Below are positions 1 to 11,575 of a DNA stretch of 64,000 nt, one piece after another. The notes below the pieces were generated by a model. The model was not told the DNA's origin. It did no database searches and was given only the letters and a program-made list of their open reading frames with translations. The translations under genes and the position numbers were made by a program. How positions within the stretch are numbered: the first letter of the stretch is position 1; every line of letters starts with the position of its first letter. The stretch is from Blepharisma japonicum. Its lineage: Eukaryota; Ciliophora; Heterotrichea; Heterotrichida; Blepharismidae. The stretch covers positions 558,327 to 622,326 of the forward strand of contig CATKHK010000011.1 in assembly GCA_949751835.1 (NCBI GenBank), written 5' to 3'.

Positions 1-42
1 AAAATACTTCAAGGTACCTTATTACTAACCCGTTTTATGTAT

Positions 43-1083
43 CTAATAACCATTATCTTCTAAGAATTTATAAGCGTCTGTCCTATCAATCAGTGCTTTT
101 TCTTCAAAATTCATAATTTCATCAATATCATACCCATTGTTTTTAATACTTGAAAAATGTTCAGAAATTTTATAATAATTGTCAAGCCCAATCTCATTTA
201 TAGCTTGCTTGAGATATTTTAACGTTAAAAGCGTATGAAAATAATTCAAACATTCCTCGTCATTGTTAGGCCATCTTGGGTCGAGTTCCGAGATCTGCGT
301 AAAATACATAGGACATCTTAGTTCGTTATTGATTCAGTCTAAATTGTGACTAAACATTTCATCTCTTGGATAATTTTTATTACAGTCTGATTCTTTTTTC
401 CCGCAAAGATAGCACCATACAGTTTGGCAAACTGAGCAAGTCATGTGGGTACAATTTTGATCTTTCCTTCCGGCAAGCCCACACTGTGGACATCTTCTTT
501 TTTCTCCTTCTTCAATAGCTAAATCAATTTTTTTCTTCAAATGGTACAATTCAACACAAAGTTGATGGTAGAAAAACCCTTCCATTAGAATGGTTTCATA
601 TTCCTTTTCTAGTTCTATCTCTTCTTCATAGCTATTAATTTCTTTATTTGCAAATTCTTCATAATCTGGTACTTTAAAACTTTTATTACAATAAATACAA
701 GTGGTAATTCGGCAAGAAGGCATTTTGCAGTAAAATAAGTTAGATGTAGACGATGAGTCCCATATTTCAAAATAATTACATTTGGGGCATCATTTAAGTT
801 CTTCGTTTTTGTTCTTGTTTATCCATGCTATATATTGAGTGAGTAATTCAGGGGAAAGCTGACGCTCGAAAACCAGAGGAGGAATTTCTACATTGCATTT
901 AAGGCATTTTGGGGGAAGGTTGGGTTGCAAGCCTTCAAAGATGCCTTCTACATAGTTTTTTGAGCATTCAGAACAGAGGCCGTCATCTTGAGGACATCTT
1001 ATGCCAATATGGTCTATTTCAAGCTCTGCGAAGCAAATGGAACAGATAGGTTTCGGCTTGTCTTTGATATTAGGCACTTCCAT
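43..1083 (-). CDS. RBR-type E3 ubiquitin ligase-like protein, array copy 1
   Basis: A 346-residue protein whose frame is continuous only when TGA is read as Trp (at about 787 and 331); the stop is TAG. Order of domains: N-terminal RING1 (about residues 10-65), IBR zinc domain beginning WCPKCNYFEIW (about 100-140), then an Rcat/RING2 with CPQCGLAGRKDQNCTHMTC followed by WCYLCG. In RBR ligases the cysteine after the RKDxN stretch (NC-THM here) accepts ubiquitin as a thioester, and it is present. The RING1 zinc-binding His found in most sister copies (CPQDHNLC) is Asp here (CPQDDGLC), so E2 binding may be weakened. The C-terminal 90 residues are conserved in the family but match nothing I recognise. 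The start is the ATG at 1083; an upstream in-frame TTG is ignored. Function as a ligase is inferred from domain order. Confidence 0.85.
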
Positions 1084-2222
1084 GTGCAATTTATTATGTT
1101 TTTATAATTAGAATTTTAGTAATACAAAAAAATATATTAAAGATCCCTATATTGAAAAACAAGTAATACTTAAATTGTTTTGTATATTGATTTATATTAT
1201 CATTCATAAATTTTCTAGTAAGAAGATGCACATTGTGAAATATTAATCTTTAAATTCTTAACAAAAATTATACTCTCTTTATTATTTCAAGTGAAAGTGC
1301 TTTTCGTGCTAGCTGATAATAAGGAAAAGAATTGAATTTCGAAGTGCTGCCCTGGATAATTTTATTTAAAGTTAGGAATTTTTGATAGTTGCGCAATCCA
1401 GCTGATTGCTCTTCACTCATGAATTTTGGATGAATGAACAAATATCTTAATAAGAGAAATTTTGGCTATAAAAGGTGGAAATTATATTATTATATATCTT
1501 TTAGAAATATTCCTAATAGATAGATTTTTATCTCATAATTTCTATATGGGATATAAAATATCGACTCATAATTATAAAGTTCATAATTAATCATAATCTC
1601 AGCATCCTTAAAATTAAAAAAAAGCATCGTAAAATCATACAATAACAGCCAATAATGATATAAACTTCATCATATTTATTTTCGATAAATATATGCAGGA
1701 AAAATGAAGAAAATTATAAGTAAAAATTGTAGAAGATCTGAGAAAAAATGAATGAATTTTTGCTTTAAAAAAGAAGCTCGCCGATGTATATAATGTGAAT
1801 GGAAAAGCATTGAGGGGCGGATTAGGGGCAGGGGGTGGGTTTCATGGTTGGCAGATGTCAACGCGGTGACTGAAGAACTCTTAATTTGGGAAGTAAGTAC
1901 AATCCCTTATTTAGAAGATCAAAAAAGTTAAGGGTGTGCAATACTAGTAAGCAAGTAGTGAAGTTATGCAGCAAGGAATCGGGTCTAACTAATGTTAACC
2001 GCATTCATGCTTTTCCAAATATTTGTGTAGCCTTTTCAAAGAGAACCTAAGTCAGATGATTTTTTATATACGGTGAGAAATAGACCGACTTCTAGAGCTG
2101 ATTTGCAGGCAGCTAATCCATTCGGCCCAGTACCAGCAATAGCGACTAACTGGTGAATTAAATCCCCTTTCCATTTATATTATATTTAATTAGTAAAATA
2201 ATATTCCAAGATATCTTATCTT
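1084..2222. other. Spacer between RBR copies 1 and 2
   Basis: AT-rich spacer with no intact gene. Positions 1372-1565 belong to a spacer repeat also seen near 8965-9095 and, inverted, near 3640-3815. Homology with the other RBR spacers continues to about 1806. The segment 1808-2185 is markedly GC-richer and is described separately. Confidence 0.6.
1808..2185. other. GC-richer island of unknown origin in RBR spacer
   Basis: This 380-bp stretch interrupts homology between spacer 1 and the other RBR spacers and is visibly richer in G and C than everything around it. Short protein-like frames can be read on the plus strand, for example around 2031-2150 (containing ADLQAANPFGPVPAIATNW), but they shift frame and no start or full gene is visible. 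I do not recognise the protein. It could be a relic of a transposed gene piece or of an inserted element. Confidence 0.4.
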
Positions 2223-3245
2223 TTAGGATTTATTAACCTTTACTTTCTCAATCAGTGCTTTTTCATCAAAATTCATAATTTCATCAATATCATACCCATT
2301 GTTTTTAATACTTGAAAAATGATCAGAAATTTTATAATAATTGTCAAGTCCAATCTCATTTATAGCATTCTTAAGGGACTTTAACGTTAAATGCCTATGA
2401 AAATAATTCAAACAGGCCTCGTCATTGTTAGGCCATCTTGGGTCGAGTTCCGAGATCTGCGTAAAATACATAGGACATCTTAGTTCGTTATTGATTCAGT
2501 CTAAATTGTGACTAAACATTTCATCTCTTGGATAATTTTTATTACAGTCTAATTCTTTTTTCCCGCAAAGATAGCACCATACAGTTTGACAAACTGAACA
2601 AGTCATATGGGTACAATTTTCATCTTTTCTTCCAGCAAGCCCACACCCTGGACATCTTCTTATTTCTCCTTCTTCAATAGCTAAATCAATTTTTTCTTTC
2701 AAATGGTATAATTCAACACAAAGTTGATGGGAGAAAAACCCTTCCATTAGAATGGTTTCATATTCTTTTTCTAGTTCTATCTCTTCTTCATAGTTATTAA
2801 TTTCTTTATTTGCAAATTCTTCATAATCTGGTACTTTAAAACTTTTATTACAATAAATACAAGTGATAGCTTGACAGGAAGGCATTTTGCAGTAAAATAA
2901 GTTAGCTGTAGACGATGAGTCCCATATTTCAAAATAATTACATTTGGGGCATCATTTAAGTTCTTCGTTTTTGTTTTTATTCATCCATGCTATATATTGA
3001 GTTAGTAATTCAGGGGAAAGCTGACGTTCGAAAACCAGAGGAGGAATTTCTACCTTGCATTTAAGACATTTTGGAGGAAAATCGGCTGAAATATTTGCAA
3101 AGATGCCTTCTATGTAGTGTTTTGAGCAATCAGAACAGAGGTTGTGGTCTTGAGGACATCTTATGCCAATATGATCTATTTCAAGCTCTGTTAAGCAAAT
3201 TAAACAGATAGGTTTCGGCTTGTCTTTGATATTAGGCACTTCCAT
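2223..3245 (-). CDS. RBR-type E3 ubiquitin ligase-like protein, array copy 2
   Basis: A 340-residue protein, the closest relative of copy 1. RING1 keeps the full ligand set including His (CPQDHNLC). The IBR starts after a TGA-encoded Trp. The Rcat CPGCGLAGRKDENCTHMTC retains the presumed catalytic Cys. The C-terminus differs from copies 1 and 3, ending ...KVKVNKS instead of ...FLEDNGY, because the last codons have diverged before a TAA stop. It starts at ATG 3245 and lies about 1.1 kb upstream of copy 1 on the same strand. The role in ubiquitin transfer is inferred from family knowledge of RBR ligases (Parkin/HHARI class). Confidence 0.86.
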
Positions 3246-3539
3246 CTATAATTTATTATGTTTTTATAATTAAAATTTTAGTAATAAAATTTCTGGTAAA
3301 AGCTTTGATATTGGTCCTAAATCCTATATAATCATGATATTATCATTTATTTATTATTAAAATTTAATTTATATTTATCTACTAAGAAAATATTTATTGT
3401 GAAATATTTATCATTAAATTCCAAATACAAATATTACTCTCTTTATTATTTCAAGCGAAAGTGTTTTTGCATGCTAACTGGGTAATATGGCATAGAATTG
3501 AACTTGGAAGTGCTGCTGGATAATTTTATTTCAAGTTTC

Positions 3540-3620
3540 TTAAGCAAAGCAGGAGAAAGCTGGCGCTCAAAATTGAAACCTTGGATTTCTACATTACACA
3601 TCGGACATTTTGGGGGAGTT
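3540..3620 (-). pseudogene. RBR gene fragment (RING1 end)
   Basis: About 80 bp closely match the part of copies 5-7 that encodes CPMCNVEI through NFERQLSPALL. The match is to the copies 5-7 subgroup although the flanking intact genes belong to the other subgroup. It has no start or continuation and is a relic. Confidence 0.7.
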
Positions 3621-3639
3621 AGTAGATATTTTATGTCCT

Positions 3640-3815
3640 ATATAGAAATTAATGAGACAAAATCTATCTGCTAGGGATCTTTCTAAAAGATATATATCAT
3701 TATAAAATTTACTCCTTTTATAGTCAAAATTTTCTTATTAAGATATTCGCTGATTTTTTTCAAATTCATGATTCAAGTGCAATACACTGGACTGCGCAAC
3801 TATCAAAAATTCCTG
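3640..3815 (-). repeat. Inverted copy of the RBR spacer repeat
   Basis: The reverse complement of this segment aligns along its length with 1372-1565 and with 8965-9095, sharing blocks such as TTGATAGTTGCGCA and GAATATCTTAATAAG. Its neighbours keep the other orientation, so a local inversion or insertion is indicated. Confidence 0.65.
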
Positions 3816-3827
3816 AACTCCCACAAA

Positions 3828-3872
3828 TTCTATATTACTGCTACAAAAATTGCGGATGGTTAAGCATTAAAA
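3828..3872 (+). pseudogene. RBR gene fragment, inverted
   Basis: A 45-bp plus-strand scrap resembles the sense sequence of copies 5 and 6 that encodes the region just after LSPALL (about FHIASTKIADNE). It lies on the strand opposite to the array genes, just past the inverted repeat. Confidence 0.45.
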
Positions 3873-4307
3873 ATCCACAAAGTCCCCCTTATTCAAAAAT
3901 AATTAACTAGTCTTGATAAATAACAATTATTTAAAGATGTTTAAATGTAGCATTTCAATTTACATTCCACGTGTGGAGTCTGTATACTTTTACTTATGGA
4001 ATGATCTACTCGTCATGTTCGAATCCATGAAGAGATTTTTATAAAATAGCTAAAAGTCGATAAATACTTTCTTTCCTATTCCTATACCTATAAAATTTTC
4101 ATTCTAATAGGCAAGATAGTTAATTATATTTTGCTTTATTACCTTGTTTTAAATATAAATTTTATCGGATATAGCTTTAAATTTATAGAGATTAATAAAC
4201 AATTAGAGCATATATGTATCATAAGCGAATAATCTATCATTGATATACTAAATTAGCGCAGCAAAATAACACTTGAAGGTATTTATTATTAACCATTTTT
4301 TATGTAT

Positions 4308-5324
4308 CTAATAACTATTATCTTCTGAGAATTTATAAGCATCTGTCCTATCAATCACTGGTATTTCTTCAAAATTCATAATTTCATCAATATCATATCC
4401 GTTGTTTTTAATACTTGAAAAATGATCAGAAATTTTATAATAATTGTTAAGTCCAATCTCATTTATAGTTTGCTTGAGTGATTTTAACGTTAAAAGCCTA
4501 TGAAAATAATTCAAACAGTCCTCGCCATTCTTAGGCCATCTTTCGTCAATTTCATTGATATCCGTAAATAACATAGGACATCTTAGCTCGTTAGTCTTTC
4601 AGTCTAAATTGTGACTCAACATTTTATCTCTTTGATAATCTTTATCATAGTCTGATTCTTTCTTTCCACAAAAATAGCACCATACAGTTTGGCAAACTGA
4701 ACAAGTCATATGGGTACAATTTTCATCTATTCTTCCAGCAAGTCCACACTCTGGGCATCTTCTTTTTTCTCCTTCTTCAATAGCTAAATCAATTTTTTTC
4801 TTAAAAGGGTATAACTCATCACAAAGCTGATGGTAGAAATATCCTTCCATTAGCATAGTTTGATATTCCTTTTCTAATTCCTCCTCTTCTTCATAATTAT
4901 ATCTATTTGAAAATTCTTCATCATCCGGCATTTTAAAACTTTTATTACATAAAATACAAGTGGTAGCTCGGCAAGAAGGTATTTTGCAGGTAAATAAGTT
5001 AGCTGTAAACGATGGGTTCCATGTTCCAAAACGATTGCATTTGGGGCATCGTTTAAGTTCTTCATTTTTTGTTTTATTTATCCATTCTATATATTGAAAT
5101 AGAAACTCAGGAGAAAGCTGATTCTTGAAAATCAGAGGAGGAATTTCTATCATGCACTCAAGACATTTTGGAGGAAGATCAATTGGAAATTTTTCAAAGA
5201 TGCCTTCTATGTAGTGTTTTGAGCAATCATGACAGAGGTTGTGGTATTGAGGGCATTTTATCCCAATATCGTCTATTTCAAGCTCTGCTGAGCAAGTTAA
5301 ACAGATAGGCTTTGACTCGCCCAT
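4308..5324 (-). CDS. RBR-type E3 ubiquitin ligase-like protein, array copy 3
   Basis: A 338-residue protein with RING1 (CPQYHNLC), IBR and Rcat (CPECGLAGRIDENCTHMTC). In this copy the residue before the IBR CPKC is Arg, encoded by a normal codon, where the others have TGA-encoded Trp, so the frame is open almost throughout. The ancestral start codon aligns with the ATG at 5340, but a 2-nt loss right after it puts that ATG out of frame. The second conserved ATG (5324, MGESKPIC) is therefore chosen, which costs about six residues. An insertion-derived integrase/OTU fossil begins about 70 bp upstream on the other strand, so the native promoter region may have been cut short. Confidence 0.83.
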
Positions 5325-5396
5325 AATATTAAACAATCATCTACAATTTAATTCTTTTTGTAGCTAGAACTAGTAATATAAGATATATATTAATTA

Positions 5397-7440
5397 CTTA
5401 GAATGGCGCCAAAGAAAGTAATTAAAAAACGGAAATTAAAAGACACCGACTTGCTAGATAAACGAGTTAAACCCAATCCCACAATACCAATTGCTCAAGA
5501 ATCTGGTGCATCTGAGGATTTTTTAATAAGAAATGTATCATCACCAGCATCATCTGGGCCATATATGAATAATGAAATGTGCGCCAATTTGCAAGTGAAT
5601 AAAGAAATCACCAACATTCCTTTGAAAAGATTGCCTTATTCAACAAATGAAAGCAGCATGTATTCTGAGGATAAAAGCAGTCAAAACCTAAATAAAATCC
5701 AAAACAATGAAGATGACTTTGATCTGGCTTTCAATGCTGCTTCAAACTTACAATAATCTGATTCGTCTGAAGATTTTTCAGTTTATGAAGGAGAAAATCC
5801 ATTTGAAGATATGATACAAATACATCATCCTCAGCTGCAATTGGAGAGAATCATGACAAAAAGTATTTAAATCTTATACCTATAAGAGGTGATGGAAATT
5901 GCCTTTATCGATGCATTTCTTTTCATCTAATCGGCTCTCAAGATAATCATGCGATTATATGCAATTTAATAGCTGACCACATTGAAGCTAATCCAGAGAA
6001 GTATAAACAAATACTTGAAGAATGTATATTGATGGAAGTTGGCTGCACATTTGATGAATATGTTAATAAACTTCGAACTCCTGGATTCTGAAGAGGGGAT
6101 ATAAAATTATATGCAGCTTCAGAAGCGCTTGATATATCTATTTATCTCCACTCAGAATTTAGAAATGAGCCACGGACAATTCAAACTAATCCACCTTCTA
6201 ATTCTATCATGAATATAAAATATTTAGGCAATAATCATTATGATATGCTACTTGAACTATCTTTTTCTCCTCAGGTTAAAAGCACATTATATTCACCAGT
6301 CAGCCAAATTGGTACATTAGAATTAAAAAATTCTGTTTCTGAAAAAAATTATTGTAAGCTCATCAAGAAAAAATTAAAGATAGTGATTTTTTTTCATCAA
6401 TGCATGGTAAAAATGCATGCAACTGATGATGTCTACAACTTTTTAATTCCGGAGGTTTATTAGGCCCAAGAATCTACCCTGAAAGAATTAAAAAATAGAA
6501 GACAAAGTAAAACAAAAAAATGCTAAAGTTCATACAGTACGAAAATACTTAGGATTTCATGCGCTTACAGAGTCTAGATTATTTTGAAAAACCAAAAAGC
6601 TTGTAATCCCGTTCACATGAGAAATTCAAAAAATCTTGGAATTGACTCATGCTAATGATCTTATAAATCATAGAGCATTAAGGGAAATGGAAATTTGGAT
6701 ATCAGAGAAAGGCCTATACTGAATCGGAATTCGTAGGCTCTGTGAAGATTACATTGGAAATTACTTGACATGTTCAATCAAATTTCATAAGCATATAAAG
6801 CATAATGTTAAAATCCAAATTAAGTCTAGCAAACCTTTGGAAAGAGTTCAAATAGATTTATTCAAACTTACTGAAGAGTTAAGCGATGCGTCTAGATTTA
6901 ATTATGTTTTATCTATCATTGATCATTTCTCGAAATATGTTGCAGCACATATTTTGAAAGCAAAATCAGTGAAGAAGTAATAAGCAGTATAGAAACCATA
7001 ATAAATTCATGACCTAAACTACCTTCAACCATTCAAAGTGATAATGGAGGTGAATTTTGCAATAGTTTAGTTGGAGATTTTTATAATAGATATGCTATCA
7101 GACACATCACCAGCTCACCTTAAAATCCATGAGCTCAAGGTGATGTAGAGAATTATAGCAAATATCTTCATCGTCACTTATATTACAGTTGAGACGATAG
7201 CTTAAATAAAGACAACTGAAGCATACATGTTTCAATCTTTTCTATTATCCAGCATTATAATCGCAGCAGGAAGAATACTATAACTGGCTTTGTACCAACT
7301 GATGTTTTCTTTTCATTAGATGAAAATATTTATTTGTCTGTTATGGAGAATGTTGAAAAGAAAAGAAAGAATACTGCTTTTCACATAGGTGATAAAGTAA
7401 TTATTCATGAGAAACTAGTGAAAAAAGATTGTAACTTAAG
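5397..7440 (+). mobile_element. Decayed OTU-protease / Gypsy-type integrase element (Ginger- or LTR-like fossil)
   Basis: This segment breaks the otherwise continuous homology between the 5' flank of RBR copy 3 and the 3' flank of copy 4. Parts in order: a lysine-rich then acidic leader (about 5403-5800), an OTU cysteine protease domain (about 5880-6280, with the DGNCLYR box and a later NNHYD histidine), and a Gypsy-type integrase (about 6640-7200) with HHCC-like finger, the DHFSKY and SDNGGEF boxes and a downstream glutamate region, then a C-terminal stretch to about 7440. Integrase plus OTU is known in Ginger DNA transposons, where OTU usually follows the integrase; an LTR-related origin cannot be excluded. 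No reverse transcriptase, capsid, LTR or clear terminal repeats are visible. The copy is broken by several disruptions and looks old. Confidence 0.75.
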
Positions 7441-7507
7441 TTAGCAAAATAATATTTGAAGGTATTTATTATTAACTCATTTTTTGCATCTAATAACCCC
7501 AATCTTC

Positions 7508-8523
7508 TTATTTTCTATAAGCACCTGTCCTATCAATCAGTGGTTTTTCTTCAAAATTCATAATTTCATCAATATCATATCCGTTGTTTTTAAAACTTGA
7601 AAAATGATCAGAAGTTTTATAATAATTGGCAAGTCCAATCTCATTTATAATTTGCTTGAGTGATTTTAACGTTAAAAGCCTATGAAAATAATTCAAACAA
7701 TCCTCGCCATTCTTAGGCCATCTTTCGTCAATTTCATTGATATCCGTAAAAAACATAGGACATCTTAGCTCGTTAGTCTTTCAGTCAAAATTGTGACTCA
7801 ACATTTTATCTCTTTGATAATCTTTATCATAGTCTGATTCTTTCTTTCCACAAAAATAGCACCATATAGTCTGGCAAACTGAACAAGTCATATGGGTACA
7901 ATTTTCATCTTTCCTACCTGCAAGCCCACACTCTGGACATCTTCTTATTTCTCCTTCTTCAATAGCTAAATCAATTTTTTTCTTCAAAGGTATAACTTAT
8001 CACAAAGCTGATGGTAGAAATATCCTTCCATTAGAATAGTTTGACATTCCTTTTCTAATTCCTCCTTTTCTTCATAATTATATCTATTTGAAAATTCTTC
8101 ATAATCTGGCTCTTTAAAACTTTTATTACAATAAATACAAGTGATAGCTCGGCAAGAAGGCTTATTGCAGTAAAATAAATTAGCTGTAGATGATGGGTCC
8201 CATATTTCGAAGTAATTACATTTGGGGCATCATTTAAGTTCTACGTTTTGGTTTTCGCCCATCCATGCTATATATTGAGCGAGTAATTTAGGGGAAAGCA
8301 GATGTCCGAAAACCAGAGGAGGAATTTCTAACTTGCATAGAAGACATTTTGGGGGAAGTTTGGATTGCAAGCCTTCGAAGATTTCCTCCACGTAGAATAT
8401 CGAGCATATAGAACAGAGGCTGTGGTCTTGAGGACATTTTATGCCAATATCGTCTATTTCAAGCTTTGTGGAGCAAATTAAACAGATAGGCTTTGGCTCG
8501 TCCATAATATTAGACACTTCCAT
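7508..8523 (-). pseudogene. RBR-type gene, array copy 4, frameshifted
   Basis: The first part (from ATG 8523) encodes an intact RING1 (CPQDHSLC) and an IBR. A single base missing around 7988-7990, where copy 3 has CCCTTTT and this copy has CCTTTG, shifts the frame just before the Rcat domain. The rest (7508-7987) continues in another frame with a well-conserved Rcat (CPECGLAGRKDENCTHMTC) and C-terminal region. The total length of 1,016 bp is one base short of a multiple of three. The catalytic domain would be lost from the product. Conservation downstream of the shift argues for recent decay or a sequencing error rather than an old pseudogene. Confidence 0.8.
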
Positions 8524-9521
8524 CTACAATTTTATTGTTTTATAGCTAGAATTTAGTAACATAAGAAAAGATATTAATTATACTTTATTTAAAGCATAAA
8601 GAATGTATAAATTGTTTTATGAATTTATATAGATCATTCTTAAAATTTATGGTAAGAAAATACTCATTTTAATATATCTTTAAATTTCAAATTCAAATTA
8701 TACTCTCTTTATTATTTCAAGTGAAAGTCTTTTTTGCATGCTAGCCGAAGAATATAGTAAAAAAATTATTTTGTCAGTGTTACTGAGTAATTTTATCGCA
8801 AGTTTCTTAACTTTAACTATCAATAATAGCAAATCAATGGGAAATCCTAAATTTTAGGTAAATTAATCCCACTTTTGTCCAAATTTATCGAATAAAATAA
8901 ATCAAAACTTACCGCAAATAGTTAATGAAGAATTTTGTCAAAGCATTTATGTTATTCGAAAGAGCAAGCGAATATCTTAATAAGAAAAATTTGACTATAA
9001 AAAGGGAAATTATATAATTTATATATCTTTTAGAAAAAAGATCCCTAGCAGATGGATTTTATCTCATTAATTTCTATATAGGATATAAAATACCTACTTA
9101 TAAATATAAATTTCAAATTTAATTATAATCAGCAACACAAAAAATTAAAAAATCTTAATTTAGCCAGACATGATTCATAGAGTCATACATAATGATAAAA
9201 CTTTATCATTTTTATTTTTGATAGATATAGGTAGGAAATATGAAGCAAGCTATAAGTAAAAAATGTAGAAGATTTATTCCACAGCGAGATAAAATAAATT
9301 ATGTTTTAGGAACTCATCAATTGTATATAATCTAACTGGATAAGCAAAAATTCAATATTTATAATAATTTTTATGGTCTTATAATTTTGTAAAATCAATC
9401 TTTTTGGAAAATTTACCAATTCCTCATTATATCTTCTATAAATTTAATGTAAAAAATTGAATAACAAATCAATTATAAAAAGTTTCTAAATTAATAAAAT
9501 TAAGAGCCTATAGTCTTCTTC
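8524..9521. other. Spacer between RBR copies 4 and 5
   Basis: AT-rich with no gene. Positions about 8965-9340 align with spacer 1 (1372-1806), including the block with ATATCTTAATAAG, showing that the RBR unit was duplicated with its spacer. Confidence 0.6.
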
Positions 9522-10616
9522 CTATAGTCCGTTGATACGTACCAAGAGCTCTTCAATTTCTTGATCACCTAAGATTTCTCTTCTTCCTTCTGATCATTCA
9601 TCAGCATTTGTCCTATCGATTAGCTCTTCCTCACGAAAAGCTAGAATTTCATCGATATCGTAACCATTGTTTTTTATGCTCGGAAAGTGTTCTGCGATTT
9701 TGTAATAGTTCTTCAATCCGATTTCATCTATTGCTCTCTTAAGAGATTTCAATGTTAAGAGCCTATGAAAGCGGTTTAAACAATCTTCATCATCTTCTGG
9801 CCATCTCGCATCAAGTTCATTGATTTGGTTAAAATACATTGGGCATCTTTTATCATTTCTAATTCATTCAATGTTGTGAGCGTATATATCATTTCCTGTA
9901 TAGTCTTTATCACAGTCTGCTTCTTTTTTCCCACAAAAATAGCACCATTTAGTCTGGCACACTGTACAAGTCATATGAGTGCAGTACTCATCTTTCCTCC
10001 CAGCAAGCCCACATTGCGGACAGCGTCTTTTCTCTCCCTCTTCAATAGCATTGTCAATTTCTTTCTTTAAAGGAAACAGCTCAGCACAAACTTGGTGATA
10101 AAAGAAGCCATCTGCAAGCATCTTTTCATATTCTTCTTCAATTTCTTGTTCGTTTTCATAACTAATGAATTGTCTATTAGAGAATTCTTCATAGTCTGGC
10201 AGCTTTACATTTTTATCACAGAAAATGCATGTAACATCTTCACATGAAGGATTTCTGCAGTAAAATAAGGTAGCTGTGGATGACTTAAGTCATATTTCGA
10301 AATAATTGCATTTTGGACATCATTTCATATTTTCGTTATCTGCAATTTTGGTGGAAGCAATATGGAATTGGTAGGTCGTAAGCAAAGCAGGAGAAAGCTG
10401 AGACTCAAAATTCAAAGCTGGAATTTCTACATTGCACATCGGGCATTTAGGGGGAAGGTTCGCTTGGTAGTCTTCAAAAATGCTTTCTACAAATGATTTT
10501 GAACAATCTGAGCAGAGGTTATGATCTTGAAGACATTTAATGCCTATATGATCTTCTTTAAGTTCTATACCACAAGCATAGCAGGAAATCTTTTTGTTAT
10601 CTTTACTATCTGACAT
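9522..10616 (-). CDS. RBR-type E3 ubiquitin ligase-like protein, array copy 5
   Basis: A 364-residue protein, first of the second subgroup. RING1 CLQDHNLC, IBR with two TGA-encoded Trp residues (WCPKC and FEIW), and Rcat CPQCGLAGRKDEYCTHMTC with the presumed catalytic Cys. The frame runs through another TGA-Trp near 9594 to a TAG at 9522, giving a C-terminal extension rich in Glu and ending INGL. Copies 6 and 7 end alike (INSL, IENL), which supports reading through that TGA and fixes the true end. Copies 1-4 lack this extension. The substrate is unknown. Confidence 0.87.
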
Positions 10617-11575
10617 TTATAAAACTAATTCCGTATCCGCTCATTTTTCTTTGAAACAAAATTGTAGATGAAATTACCTATTTTATAATTAATTGTAGAA
10701 AGATACTTTTAAATTAAATCGATTATAAGCACAAATGCGAAAGCAACATTCGAAGACTTGATAAGCTAGCCAGTATATCTTTTATTTTCGCATCATAATA
10801 ATAACAATAATAATTCAAATTCGATTTCAATCTCTCTGTAAAGTGATTTGCATAATGTCCTTTATTCCTCTTGGTGAAGCCGGGATTTTTTCTTTCAAGC
10901 ATTTCTGCATACACTTTTATTTCATAAATTCTTTATTAAAAAGATTTCAAAATAAAGGAAAGGAGCAATATTTTTAGTTGAAATAGATTGTATAAGGATT
11001 AATCAAAGGAATATTGCCTTTTATTAGCTCTGAGCCAATTTTCTGGATAAATTTCATCTTTTGAAGTACTTTCTTTGTCTTCTTCACTAGATTAAGTTGC
11101 TCTAAAAAAGCCAGATGGCTTCAGCTTCAAATTCATCACTTTACGCTTATTATAGTAATTATTCCTTAAAATTTTTAAAGGATTATTTTGTCTAGGTATT
11201 TTTGTGAGGTATTTTGCCAAGGTATTTATTAGGTATTGCCATTAGTGATGTTAATACCTATATGAGATGTAAAATGCATACTTATAATTATAGTGCTCTT
11301 AATAAATTATAATTTAGTCTCAACAAAAAATTAAAAATCGTAAATTAATAATACCCATAAGTTATAGAGGAATACACAATGGCCATTAATATTGCAAAAA
11401 TATAATTATGCTTATTTTTGATAATCTAGGTAAAAAAATTGTAAATTATAAGTTTATTTCCAAATATTCTAACCTCCTAATTTTTGTTAAAATTGAAATT
11501 TTTAAAAAAATAAAACCCAGCTTTGGTCAAACCATTTATTCTAAATTAATAAATTAAGAGTTCAAATACCTCTTC
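10617..11575. other. Spacer between RBR copies 5 and 6
   Basis: No intact gene. A 63-codon minus-strand frame (10723-10914) looks somewhat protein-like, but it has no ATG-led context, family match or duplicate, so it is not called as a gene. The part from about 11230 to 11480 resembles the spacer repeat family. Confidence 0.5.

Larger units (their letters stand above)
3246..4307. other. Spacer between RBR copies 2 and 3 with rearranged relics
   Basis: No intact gene. It holds two RBR gene scraps on opposite strands (3540-3620 and 3828-3872) and, between them, an inverted copy of the spacer repeat (3640-3815). The rest is AT-rich and shows nothing recognisable. Confidence 0.6.

Noticed and set aside
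1676-1861. 61-codon minus-strand frame in the RBR spacer
   Set aside because: Hydrophobic, AT-driven composition, not conserved in the homologous spacers and crossing the edge of the GC-rich island.
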